A DNA stretch of 64,000 nt, taken from Balamuthia mandrillaris. Taxonomy: Eukaryota; Discosea; Longamoebia; Balamuthiidae. Both the position numbers and the translations under genes were made by a program. The notes below the pieces were generated by a model. It did not search any database. It saw only the letters and a list, made by a program, of their open reading frames with translations, and had not been told where the DNA came from. The DNA lies in NCBI GenBank assembly GCA_031835245.1, contig JAVKOQ010000058.1, positions 173,335 through 237,334 on the forward strand, in the 5' to 3' direction. Numbering within the stretch: the first letter of the stretch is position 1; each line of letters starts with the position of its first letter. Positions 10,790 to 21,206 of this stretch are shown in pieces.

Positions 10790-11260
10790 TTCTTGCCACC
10801 ACGTCAATATACACATTGAATAAGAAGGGAGACAAAACTCCTCCTTACTTAACTCCTCTTTCTACTAGGAATTCCTCAGAGAGTTGCCCATTCATGCAAA
10901 TGACACTTGTCATACCACAGTACCACTCTGCAATGATGCTCACTGCTGCCTCTTCTGCTCCTCTTTTGCGCAATGTCCTTGCCAGTATGTCATGGTCAAG
11001 CATGTCATATGCCTTGCTGATATCCAACAGAGCAATATAAGTATGTTCTTTGCTTCTCTTCATCAGGCATTTCTTCAACTGCCACACTTAATCCATGACT
11101 CCTCTTCCTTTTCTAAATCCGCTCTGGCAATCACTTATCCACCCTTGCTCTCTTGCTTGCATATTCAACTGCACCAAGATAGCTCCCTCAAACACCTTGG
11201 CTGCGTTGCATAAGAGGGTAATTCCTCTATAATTTGCTGGGTTCTGCTATCCCAAATTCT
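10790..11260 (-). mobile_element. LINE reverse transcriptase fragment
   Basis: On the minus strand the translation reads NPANYRGITLL, AKVFEGAIL, QSGFRKGRGVMD, then ALLDISKAYDMLDHDILARTL and GVK-GGVLSPFLFNVYID. These are RT blocks 1-4 of a LINE (NYRPI, QxGFR, D-x-x-A/K-A-Y-D, and the GVRQG-LSPxLFN block), in the right order and spacing. Two in-frame stops are visible, one in the VMD-VW region and one replacing the Gln of the GVRQG box. The fragment lacks the catalytic YADD segment, which would lie left of 10790. Confidence 0.88.
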
Positions 11261-11345
11261 CTTACTCCTTTTTATTTTCCCTTTTTGCTCATAATACACT
11301 CAAAGCACACACTTTGGTCCACACCTCTTTTCTTGTGAATTAACC
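11253..11345. repeat. Dispersed repeat, inverted partner at 14981-15075
   Basis: About 93 bp here match the reverse complement of 14981-15075, including the shared string CAAAGCACACACTTTGGTCC. The two copies are in opposite orientation 3.7 kb apart, with scattered substitutions. This is a repeat arm of unknown origin next to the LINE fragment. Confidence 0.8.
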
Positions 11346-11639
11346 CAAAGGAAAGGTGGGTGAGAGGATCTTCAAGCTGGGGCTCAAGTACATTGAAGTG
11401 TGGAAATTAGGAGAAATGCTTTCGCCTACTGGTGGGTAGGCAAAGCCCAAATTGAACAAGCCAAGAATGAAGGCAAACCATTGTAGACGCCTAAAGAGCA
11501 AAGAAAGAAGGAGAAGAGAAAGGAAAAGGTAGAGAATATTGGAACAGTGGCTTTGGACAGTTTGTTGGAATTCTCTGGCATCACCCCGGCTAAGGAAGAG
11601 CATCACTGCTGCCAACTGGTCTGACATTGTGGATGAGGA

Positions 11640-12540
11640 AGGAAAGGAGACCCAATGACTTCAGTAGTGTTTATCAACTCTTGGGGCTGGGGACAACAGG
11701 AATTGGTCAGCTATTGGGCTGACAGTAAGCAATTTGACTTTTTTGGAGTGTGTAAACATAAGAAGATGGTAGTCCCTCTCTTGGAAAGGGAGAGGTACAG
11801 GCTGGTAAATAGGTAGAAGGTCTGCTCCAGGGAGGAGTTGCAATGGAAAGGGTGGCACAAGGTTCTTTGTTTGAGAGGGCTTCAAGGGGAACATCAAAGA
11901 AAAGAAAGAGTCACAAATGCCCAACTTCACTTGGGTGGAACTAGCGAGACAGAGTAGCATCTTTATAATCATATCATGTATTTCCCTCTAGGAGGTACTA
12001 TGGACAACTTTAAAGTCGCCTTGGCTGCGATCAAGAAGAGAATCTGAAACTAGTTAATGAAGACCCCTGATTATTGGAGGAGATTGGAAAGGGCCTTGAG
12101 GTGACTCTATTTAGAACATGATAAGAAAAAAGGCTGGCCCTCTTAGTGCCTCAGCTTGAAGAAGAAACGCCAGTGTTTACATGGAAAGCTGGAAAACGAA
12201 AGAGCATTGTGGACTATGTGGTAGCATAGAGATGGATGGTCAAGGTAGCTGGTGATTAGTAGTCAAGTTGAAGGATTCTGCAAAAAATTGCAATGAGTTT
12301 TAGATGAAATGATGGAAGTGGAAGTCCTGCTTGAAGGAAGAGGTGGAGAGAGTACAAAAGCAGCTGCAAGCATTTCTTCAAAGAAGAGGAATGAAAAGCC
12401 AGGGTGTGGAAAATGCAGGAGGGAGCAACACCAAGCAGGGCAAGGAAGCCATGGTGAACAGCAAAGTTAACATCCTTGAACAAGCAAGTGGTGAAAGTCC
12501 ATGCTCAGTGGCTAAGAGAAGGAAAGAATAATGGAAAGGC
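11640..12540 (+). mobile_element. Probable LINE endonuclease fragment, heavily decayed
   Basis: Plus-strand frames give an AP-endonuclease-like ending, PVFTWKAGKRKSIVDYVVA (nt about 12170-12230), similar to the F-T-W...S-x-I-D-Y-V block of LINE ORF2 proteins. Upstream there are weakly similar pieces at 11650-11830. A 66-codon Lys/Gln-rich frame (12331-12531) would correspond to the linker between endonuclease and RT. Frames are broken throughout. Orientation is opposite to the RT fragment at 10790-11260, so the two are separate insertions or one has been inverted. Confidence 0.4.
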
Positions 12541-12599
12541 CAGAGAGGAATTTGTAGTGCTCAGGAAAAGGTTTGTGAGGCATACTTCCTTGGAGAGTC

Positions 12600-13540
12600 T
12601 CTCCTAGAACTCCTCAAAACAAATTATAAACAACAAAATACATGGGATAAACCTCAACTACAGCAGCTGGAATCACAATCTTAGTAGAAGCTGCCATCTC
12701 CCCTTCTGAAAAAAGCCTCAAGAGACAAGATAATCATCTTCATACTCTCAACTCTCTCACACTCCAGGTACTACCTAAGGATCAATGCACCAAGCTGATA
12801 CACAAGAACCAGCAAGCTCCCAGTAACTCCTCTCCTGCTGCAATTAGCCCCACTAGCTCTATTACTTCTTTTTCATGCACCTCTGGACCAACACAGCAGC
12901 ATACATGCTCGCTTCCTCGTTTGTGCCCATCTGCTCCTATGTTTCACTTCGTTAACTCGATTTCATCTACTCAACAACAATCCAATCTCACCATCCCAGC
13001 CATCAAGCAACAGTACCCTGTTGGTGAAGATGAAGAGTATGACGAATTTTATGAGTCACAACGATTCCTCAACTTCACCACTGTTATCAACAAAATGCCT
13101 GGCCCTAATCAATGACTATTAATAGATGTTGTGTCAGTTTTGTGATCATTAAATGTGATGCCAGTCACCCTTTTATGGACCCCTCTATCGTTGACTTGGT
13201 TCATGTCAAAACCAAGCAAGCCAACTACACCATCAAACTCAAACACCAAGAAACCACTACTACATGTGCAGCTGAAACTGAGCCACTTGCTGTTTTCATT
13301 ATAAGTTCTCCGTTTTGCCTCAACTGAATGGTCAACAGATCATCCTGGGCCTAGACGTCATGTGCAAGTCTGGCATGAGCAATACTGATATCTCCATTGA
13401 CCACCCTGAGGAAACACACACTCCAAGGATTATGACAAAGGGAATCAGAACAACATCTTGTAAACACTGTTTTTCGCCATCAATACTCAATCCCACATCA
13501 CATAATGCTCATCATTAATCTACAAGTGGTAGAATGGCTA
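12600..13540 (+). mobile_element. Second, more decayed gypsy gag/protease fragment
   Basis: Short plus-strand frames parallel the first element. CDASHPFMDPSIVDLVHVKT (nt about 13148-13210) corresponds to the NTSTSSSFVDPSLVEQFHLK block, and MPQLNGQQIILGLDVMCKSG (about 13315-13374) to the QVIFGQDILDRIG block, in the same order. Stops and frame changes separate them. The Ser/Pro/His-rich stretch before it (12780-13110) matches a gag linker in character. No RT follows. Confidence 0.65.
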
Positions 13541-14103
13541 CATACTGGTGTTATTGTGGGCAGAGGCAATGAAAAAGCCTTGCACTTGGAGATAGCAGCT
13601 TTTTACTAAAAAACCTCCTCTGGAGAACACTTAGTAAATGCATAATATTGTGAAAATAAATGAATGAGACAAGGAATAGAGAATAGAGGAAAGACAACAG
13701 AGTGAATCTTTAATGTTGCTTTAAAGTACATTGAGAGAAAGAGAAAATTGGTTATCTGAATGTGAATTGTCTTTTTAGTAAACATAAGTGTTGGTACTTA
13801 CACTTATTAGCTAGGCCTTTGTAATTAAGGATTTCATCAATTTTATACTTATCTTGCAGGAGTCCAATGTGCTTCAGATGGTTGGAGCTAAATTTGTTTG
13901 GGAGGGTGATAACACCAGTGCTGTCCTGGAGGAGGTATGCACTACCATGATCACAGTGGGAAAACTGTGTAAAACTGTGTAAAAGACTCTGGAGACTGGG
14001 GAACTTGTGTAGCATGACCTTGAAACTAGCAGAATATTTGTAGAGTGTCATGGAAGAATCATTTTAAGCCTTGGTGTGGGAGCTGCTTCAGGTAGAAGAG
14101 GTA
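13541..14103. other. No gene seen
   Basis: Contains only short frames; 13640-13740 is purine-rich. Likely transposon-derived spacer. Nothing in it could be assigned. Confidence 0.4.
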
Positions 14104-14280
14104 GTAATAGTAATAAGAAGTTTATTTGCTCCAAGAACAACACCAATCTATACATAAAAAGTAAACATTAGTACATACATAGTGTACTCTTACTTTTCTT
14201 ACTCTTTCATCCTCAATTGTTATAATGGTTCACAAGTGAAAGGTGTTCAATGAGCTTTTAGACTTACTTTGTAGGTAGAA
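14104..14280 (-). repeat. Second copy of the LINE 3' end
   Basis: Positions 14115-14275 match 4941-5105 closely, sharing CACCAATCTATACATAAAAAGTAA and ACATACATAGTGTACTCTTAC-type blocks. The 3' end (low coordinate side on the minus strand) runs into a TTATTACTATTACTAC simple-repeat tail, the kind of tail many LINEs add on insertion. Only the 3' end survives. Confidence 0.8.
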
Positions 14281-15370
14281 GAGTTTGAAGTTGCTGCTTT
14301 CTTGAATCCATTCCAAAGATCTTTTTCTTGTCTTCCCTGGAACTTTCCTGAGCCTAGAACTTAAGAACCAAGAAACCAAGAAGTTACTCGCTTAGGCTTC
14401 TGCCTTTGAAGACAAGCTTGAATTCCTATGGATGTGCATGCTGTGTACTCCATTTAACTACAACCCCAAAGTGATCTTTCTCTTTTGAACTTTCTTGAAG
14501 AGCGACTTTCAGAAAGCAAAAATATATTTAATAAACAGAAAAGACCATTTGTAAGTGTGTTTTTGTTGCTTGTTGCTTTTCATGTGTTTTTGTTAAAGGG
14601 AAGTTATTTGTAGTTGAGAAGGCAACCAAGGAATGAGGCTTGGGATTGAGAGTGATAGTTTCTCCATTCTTAGGTTTTCCAAGGAAGGCAGAAGAAGATC
14701 TTCAGAATGGCTTAATGTTGACATAAAAAATCAATAATAGCTGGTGACAATCAATTGGGCCATAGCTGTGGAGTTCTAGCACTTTTCAACAAAGAAGTTT
14801 CACTCAGGTACTACTTCTGTTCCACCTTTATTATTGTCTTCTGGTAAAGCAACATCCTGTACTTTGCAATGGCCTTGTCATTGTTTTGTCCTCAAGCATG
14901 ACCAAGTTTCTAACTCAGGAAGAGGTGTTGATGAGAATAAACCCTGTGGATCAAGAAAGGGACAGCATGTAAGCAGCTCTGGGTTTATTTACAAGAAAAA
15001 GGGGTGTGGACCAAAGTGTGTGCTTTGAATGTATCACCAGGAAAAAGGGAAAATAAAAGGAATGAGAGAATCTAAAGTATCCAAGGAGAGTGTCAATAGG
15101 GAGTCATAATGAGGTGAATCGTTGGTTTTCCAACAGAAGTGTATCTTGCTATGCCTTCTTTTTTACTTTCAAGAGTTCTTCTTTCTTTCCTCCAGTGGTT
15201 CTTCTTTGTTTTTTTCTTCCTTGGACTCTTTGGCTCTGACAGTTTGCACTGTCACTATGACTAAGAGGGACTTGTTACAAGTGTTTTTCTTTTGGTCACT
15301 ATATTTATCAATGCATTGCTCCATCCCAACCTCAGCTTAATACTATAGACTTATTTACATTCTCTTTGCA
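14281..15370. other. Spacer with one dispersed repeat arm (14981-15075), no gene
   Basis: The only recognisable item is 14981-15075, the inverted partner of 11253-11345. Short frames at 14834-15028 and 15122-15340 have no domain features. Probably old transposon sequence. Confidence 0.45.
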
Positions 15371-15785
15371 GGCTTTTTTACCTTTGACCAGCTTTGGTTT
15401 GCTATCAGCATCTTCCTTCACAGCATTTTCTTCATTGAGCAAGGGAAGATACAATTTGAGGTCTAGCAAAGATAAATATTTATATGAATAAGAGGGTTGT
15501 ACCAGTATCAACCATAGTAAATCAGAAATATTTAAGGGCTTAGAAGACTCTTGTTGCTTGGAGACTGGAAACTGGGATAAACCTGGAATGCTTCACAATA
15601 TTCTCAGTGATTGTCCTCTTTATCTTTGCTAGACCTCAAATTGTATCTTCCCTTGCTCAATGAAGAAAATGCTGTGAAGGAAGATGCTGATAGCAAACCA
15701 AAGCTGGTCAAAGGTAAAAAAGCCTAAGCCCAATCACTTAAGTGATTGATGGCTATGGTTGATACTGGTACAACCCTCTTATTCA
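15371..15785. repeat. Two adjacent, separately inverted duplications
   Basis: Segment A (15371-15475) is repeated as its reverse complement at 15619-15724, about 105 bp and essentially identical. Segment B (15485-15517, 33 bp) is repeated as an exact reverse complement at 15753-15785. A small block GGGCTTAG near 15535 has its complement at 15724-15731. The left order is A-B-C, the right order A'-C'-B'. A single inverted duplication would give C'-B'-A', so two local inversions or a template-switch event are needed. Confidence 0.85.
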
Positions 15786-16110
15786 TTTATCCTGACTCCC
15801 TTTACTTGGTTCTATGCTAGCACACTATCATGCATGATAACAACTCTTCTTCTCAAATTACACACAAAGCTATGCAAGTTGCATAGCTAATGGTACTTAT
15901 AAGTTCTGTGATGACTTTTTTGTTCTTCTTCTTTGGAATAAAGCTCAGTTTCTTTTTGGCTACCAGTCTCCTTCCAGTTGTTTACTATTTTGTAAAGACA
16001 ATTCCAACAGGGATTTTAAAGATGTGCTCTAGGAAAAGCCTCTCCCCAAGGAATGCAAGTAGTTGATTCTTGATGGCATTAAGGACTAAATGAAGAAAAA
16101 ATTAGCAGCT
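15750..16110 (+). mobile_element. Third gypsy-type protease/pol fragment
   Basis: The plus strand reads MAMVDTGTTLLFIYPDSL (nt about 15751-15804), a retropepsin active-site block with an intact DTG, followed about 150 bp later by AQFLFGYQSPS, the usual second block. Further fragments up to about 16170 resemble the linker to RT. Stops and frame changes make it non-functional. It sits in the right half of the inverted-duplication structure. Confidence 0.55.
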
Positions 16111-16294
16111 TCTAAGGACCTCCTCCACCTGCTTTAAGTCTATCCTTTGCCCTGATACAGGTGACTATCCACCCATTTACTAATACTAGTATAACATTCT
16201 GAAGAAATGGCCAATTATTAAGTTGTCCTATTTCAGTGTTACTGGCTTAGCTTTCTTTGATTCTGAATGGAACTCCTCTATACTTATACCACAA

Positions 16295-16392
16295 TACAAG
16301 CTACTTTACTTTCACTGGTACTCTTCACTTTTGGTTCATTAAAGTCAGGCCTTGTACTTACTGGCTTTGCAATCATTGTTGTTCTCATTAAA
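16295..16392 (+). repeat. LTR remnant related to 4520-4615
   Basis: The block ACTTTACTTTCACTGGTACT and the following roughly 75 bases align with the end of the 3' LTR at 4279-4615 at about three quarters identity by eye. The next 200 bp also resemble the flank of that LTR (ATGGAAGAGTGGTATAA). It is either a solo LTR or the end of the fragment at 15750-16110. Confidence 0.6.
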
Positions 16393-17004
16393 TGATACTT
16401 ATCTTTATGTTTCCTTGTAAGTTAAGTTTTTAAAGGAAATTGTCATTCTTTCTTACTGTGATAAGGCCAATAGGGGAACAAGCTAATGGACACCAACTCA
16501 TTGGATGTAGGAAAAAGACCTTTAATAGAATAAAAGAAAGAGAAAATATACAAGGAGAGATAGGGATAGGTATTATGGAAGAGTGGTATAAAATTATTAA
16601 TTTAACCTGAATCACTTCAACACATCTTATTTATAAGTATGCTGTCTGTCTCTTTTCCTTTTCCTCTTCCTCTTTTTCTCCCTTTTCCTTTCTCTTTCCT
16701 TCTTCTTTCTTTTCCTTTCCCTTTTTCTTCTCTTTTTGTTGTCAACTGCCAATATAACCAACGCATTACTTTTTTCTTTGTTAGTACTTAGTCACATTTG
16801 CTTTTTGTGATTTCTCTCTTGTGGAACTTAAGAACCTTCTTTTTTTCCTTTTGACACATGGCTTCTTTTGATTGGCTCTTTTTGTCACAACCCGGCCTTG
16901 AGTCATGCCAATTAATCCCTCTCTCTCACACAATGCTCACAAAGGAGAGATAAGATTGGGGTGGTTCTTGGTTTGATCTTCTCCACTTTCAAGCCTCTTA
17001 TCCA

Positions 17005-17311
17005 GTCATGCCATGTATAAGTCAACTTCTTTCTCCTTGCTGTTTGCCTGTTTGCTTTTCTTGTTGCTACTGCTCAGCCGTTGCCTCAAAAACTCCACCA
17101 ATAGGTCATCACAGTGCAGATTTCATTCTTTCACCCAACAGTTGTGCTGTGGAGTGTATCCTTTACATTTGACGAGGTACTCCACTCCATCTTCTCCGTT
17201 TCTCACCTCCTTGATGGCCTCCACTTCATATTCTTCTCCATTCTTTCCTTGTGTTTCTTCTTCTATTGCTACTTCTTGATTCTGCTGTTCCAAGGATTTG
17301 CCTTCCTTCAA
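17005..17311 (-). pseudogene. Chromodomain relic
   Basis: The minus strand encodes EEYEVEAIKEVRNGEDGVEY then LVKCKGYTPQHNCWVKE, one TGA codon, and NLHCDDLLVEFLRQR. This is a nearly complete chromodomain: the Y-x-V-E-x-I start, the Y-x-V-K-x-K-G-Y strand, the W, and the N-L-x-C...L-x-x-F helix. The TGA falls between the W strand and the helix. It could be the tail of another chromovirus integrase or a decayed CBX-like gene. Lys/Ser-rich sequence follows the helix. Confidence 0.7.
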
Positions 17312-18368
17312 CTCGTTTGTTTTTAGTCCTTTTCATCACCATTTTGCAAGCCGTCTCTTCTTTGGTTCCATTCTAGTTAGTTTATGAGCTGATTTTTCTT
17401 ATTCATTATGTCTCTTTCCCTTTCTTTATCTTCTTATATTCTCTTCTTTTTTTCTTCTTCTCTTGGAACAGGAAAGTAACAAACACGCACCCTCTGCTAT
17501 GACACTTTTCTTTTATTAAAGCCTATTCGTGGGCTTATTCACTCTCTTGCATTCTTGTTACTGGTCCAAGTCAACATTTTTTCCTTTACTACTAATGACC
17601 TGCTGTTATTTATGTAATATTACTTTGTTGAGAATTACTGTAACATATTAGCTTCATTGCCTCTTTTCCTTTCCTTTCTTGCTGTTGACACCTGTGATGT
17701 GGACCAATGCTTTCTGTTACATTACTCTAGGCTTCTTCTTTTTATTCTGCTGCTTTCTTCTTTCTTTCTTTCAGTTAGTTAGTTGACTTTATTCATACCA
17801 CACCTTTCCTTCTTAACACCTTTTGTTTCTTTGTTCCTTCTTGAATGATACGTTTTGGCCCCATCAGTTTGTATTTTTCATTCTCTTTACCAACTTTGAT
17901 AAAACAAATATTAACCAAGCACTTTCTTGGTTTGATAAAACTGACAACACTCACAAATACACTTATTCTTTGTCCTTTTGTTTTCTTTTTGTTTCTTGGT
18001 TCTATGCTCAGGTTCTGATGACTGGCTCTAAACTCTCTAGACTCACTTTAGTAGAGAATCTCTGGGCCATTGTGCATGTAGTGAAGGAAGAAATTGCTTT
18101 TTTTTCCTTTAAAAAATCTTAACAAATTATACATCTTTTTCTTAGGAAAGAATAGAACCAGAAAGATTTTGTAAAGTGGAAAGAAATGCAATGAAGCCCA
18201 AGAGATGAAACAATGCTAGCAAAGCTGTTAACGAGTTTGGAGATTATGGCAGCAAGAGCATGTTGGAGGAATGAAATAGTTATTTTGCATTTTATCCATT
18301 TTTAGAAGTCATGTAAAATTAACCAAAAACAGAAAAACAGAAAAAACAAAAGACAGAAAAAGAAAAAG
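17312..18368. other. T/C-rich spacer, no gene
   Basis: Strongly pyrimidine-rich on the plus strand. The 99-codon frame at 17823-18122 has no domain features. This stretch ends the transposon-rich part; gene-dense DNA begins at 18369. Confidence 0.5.
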
Positions 18369-18937
18369 ATGAGCGGCAGCGAAGAACAAAAGCTCAAAGC
18401 GAAGCGAAAAGCGGAAGAAGAAGAAGAAGAGGAGGAGGAGGCAGAGGAAACAGTGGGACGACAGGCAGTAGCGTCGAAAGAGTTGTTGTACTTGTCGGGG
18501 GAGGAAGGTTTTTTTTTTCTTTTTTGCGCTCTTCCGTCCGTCGGGACTCACAGTCACCCATTTTTACAGAGTCCCCATTTTTTATTGCTGATGGCAAAGA
18601 CAGAGTCCTCCCTCGCCCACCACAGATCACAAAACCTCCACCTAGCTCTGGTTTGCCTTTACATGTTCTTGTCACTTCGCTTCTTTTTGTTGATTTCAGT
18701 TGTTGCGAGTTTTTTTAATTTTTTTTTTTTTTGCAACAAAAAACAATGGGGAACGTTAGTACTCTCCAGAGTAAAGTCTTTCTTGCCACAGCTGCAGCAA
18801 GCCAACGAGACTTTAAAGCAAGAAATGGAAATCAAGCCTGCTGCTGAGTTTGACATAGAAAACGTGGACGAAAGTCAACCTTATATCGAAATGGTTTGTT
18901 AAGCACAAAAAACCAAGTGAGAGAGACGCATGGAGGG

Positions 18938-18977
<40 letters not shown>

Positions 18978-19158
18978 ACTAACGTTAGCATATTACATAT
19001 TGTAGAACTTGACGATTCCTGAATTCAAAGACGACGAAACAAACGCAGAAGAAAGAGAACAAGATGAAGATAGCGAAAACGGTGAACAACCACAACGAAT
19101 AAGAAGGATGGTAGTACCTATCGACGAACACGAGAATAACACTAATATTCGGCATTAA
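18369..19158 (+). CDS. NOPCHAP1 (C12orf45)-like snoRNP assembly protein
   Basis: Three exons join in frame: 18369-18507, 18760-18893 and 19006-19158, giving about 141 residues. Exon 1 is a Lys/Glu-rich N-terminus ending LLYLSGEE. Exon 2 carries the conserved core LSRVKSFLPQLQQANETLKQ then FDIENVDESQPYIEM. Exon 3 continues NLTIPEFKDDE and ends with an acidic tail. This core resembles the NOPCHAP1/DUF4598 family, whose human member links the box C/D snoRNP protein NOP58 to the R2TP chaperone, so a nuclear assembly role is inferred. The 18508-18759 intron is T-rich; the 18894-19005 intron holds a (GA)n tract at 18939-18973. The gene converges on the FMO gene, whose stop lies only 19 bp away. Confidence 0.72.
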
Positions 19159-19176
19159 CTAGCATTCATTATAAAT

Positions 19177-20824
19177 TCATGCAAAGAAAAACGAAATATA
19201 GAGCGAAAAATGCCAGAAGAAAAAAAAAAGGGACCAGATTAGCAAAGTGTAAGAGAAAGAGAGAATGGATGAGAGGAGACCTTGTGCTTCGGCGACCGGA
19301 TGAAGGGAACCATTAACGTTCATCAAGGCAATGATGGCAAGGGTTGGGTGGGATGGTGGCATCATGAACTGGTAGAGTGGAATATAAGAAGATGTGGCTA
19401 CACTCTTAACAGCTTGCTTGATAACTAATATATCTTCTCCATCTTCATCAAGAAACTCGAAATCAAACTCTATTTGATGAAGAAACAAATAAATAGCTGT
19501 AAAGAAGAAGAAGAAGAATAACAACAACAACAACAACAACATAAGACAAAACAAGTATTTGTACCGTAGCCAGTACAGTAGATAATGATGTCGCATCCAG
19601 TTTCGGTTTCGTCTCCATCCTCAGCGTCATCCTAAATTAGCGTTCGCTCATCCAAGCGAGAGGGGACACCTTTTGCAACAACTTTTTCAGCCTGTAGAAT
19701 CGGAAAAAAATCGCTCAAACTCATTGATGAGGAAGATTCCAACATTGAATGGTAGATCTTCCAACGAGCGCTGCAAAGGAGCAGCTTGGAACAAACTGGG
19801 AGAAGCTCTTCGGCGATATCGCTGCCGCTTTTGCCCATTCCTACAACAACCACTTTCTTTCCTTTGGCAGAGATGCCTGAAGTATGTCTGTACTCATGGC
19901 TATGGATTTGTAAGGGAGAAGAAGCCGAACATGTATAAAAAGGTGGATTAGAAGGTTTGCGGTGATGACCTTTGGAAGGGATAAGAGAAAGTGAGCACGG
20001 GAAATAAAAGAAAGATGCTTTTTTTTCCATTGCACAGCTTTATAACGGCACAAGAAAAACGGAAATGTTAGGCGTGGCTCTACCATCAAAAACAAAACAA
20101 AAACAAAAACAAAAACAAACCAAACAAAAACAAAAACAAAAACAAAAACAAAAATGAATAACAATAGCACAAAGCAAACGCAACAAACAACAATAGGAAT
20201 GGGGAAAGCAAGTGATAAGACAGAGAACTGATGATACGTATGGGGATGGGAGAAACGTACAGCTACGCCGTCAAAAATTTGAACTTGTTCTTGCTCAGCT
20301 TCGCCTCCCACAACCCAACTCACTGCCCACTGTTCTTCTTCATTCTTCCTCCTCAACGGCCTAATACGAACGACACGACAACGGAAAAGGACATGAGGCA
20401 GCACCTCGAAATGAGCTGCGTATCGCTCGAGATATGCAAGAACTTGAGCATGCTGAGGATAATTTGGATAGTCTTCTGGCATGGGCAGGTCCGAGAATGC
20501 CATCGCTCTTTTGGGGGTGTTGGCCGTCAAGCCTTTATAACATCGTTGAAAGGTTCTCCTGCTTCTCTATATACCCAATTTCCTTTGTGTATGCAGCGCG
20601 TTACCAAAGTTGAGGTGTTTAAAACAAGCAACAAGACTACCTCCTATTTGGTCAGTCTGCTCTAGAACTAAGACGTTGAGACCCTCCTCTAACAGCGATT
20701 TAGCCACTGTCAACCCGCTCGGGCCTGCACCTAGCACACAACAACAGCGGAGAGAGCGGCGTTTTCCTTCTTCTTGTGCCAACCTCCTCCATGCATGCAT
20801 TAGGGGCAGGAAGACAAATGGCAC
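19177..20824 (-). CDS. Flavin-containing monooxygenase-like protein, C-terminally short
   Basis: Read right to left, exon 1 (from 20824) has the FAD-binding Rossmann motif GAGPSGLTVAKSLLEEG and LEQTDQIGG. Exon 2 (about 20550-20265) has YKGLTANTPKRAMAFSDLPM and the VLAYLERYAAHFEV block. Exon 3 (about 19980-19635) has HSHEYRH and the NADPH-binding GMGKSGSDIAEEL. Exon 4 (to about 19570) has the DIIIYCTGY motif, and exon 5 (from about 19478) FDFEFLDE, PSHPTLAIIA and PVAEAQ. This is the class B FMO order. Oddities: an in-frame TAG at 19632-19634 interrupts exons 3-4 unless a very short intron removes it, and the usual 80-100 residues after the E-x-Q motif are absent. Instead the frame runs into a 30-residue hydrophobic tail ending at 19177. 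It may be a truncated enzyme or a pseudogene. Confidence 0.78.
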
Positions 20825-20922
20825 GCCGAGAGCAAATTTTCAGGTTTTTACTTTTCTTATCTTTTGCGCCGCCTTAGTTTCAGTATCCATCCATGAATCA
20901 AAATCTTCAATTCGACAACCAA

Positions 20923-20994
20923 GGGTGCATAGCTCAGTGGCAGAGCATCTCGTTTACACCGAGAAGGTCGTCGGTTCGAAACCGGCTGTGCCCT
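20923..20994 (+). tRNA. tRNA-Val (anticodon TAC)
   Basis: A full cloverleaf is visible. The acceptor stem is GGGTGCA with TGTGCCC (two G-T pairs), the D arm GCTC...GAGC, the anticodon stem TCTCG/CGAGA with loop TTTACAC (anticodon TAC, valine), and the T arm GTCGG-TTCGAAA-CCGGC. T8, A14 and the TTC of the T loop are in place and there is no intron. A run of seven T at 21000-21006 is the Pol III terminator. The discriminator base reads T, where valine tRNAs usually have A. Confidence 0.9.
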
Positions 20995-20999
20995 AACTG

Positions 21000-21006
21000 T
21001 TTTTTT
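21000..21006 (+). terminator. Pol III terminator of tRNA-Val
   Basis: Seven consecutive T residues, six bases after the tRNA 3' end. Confidence 0.8.
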
Positions 21007-21206
21007 GTCTTTTTGTTGATAATCTTTATTTCAAGTGTTGCACTTAAAATAAATGACGAGAACGTGAAAAGGGCTGGGAGGGAGTAGTTGGCGGCCTTCC
21101 ACGCTTCGGCCCTTGACTGAGGTGCTTGCAGAACGAGGGTTGTCTGCAGAGGATGTCAATGAAGTTCTCCGGAGGAAGGACAGTGGAGGCCGCGCTACCC
21201 TGTGCC

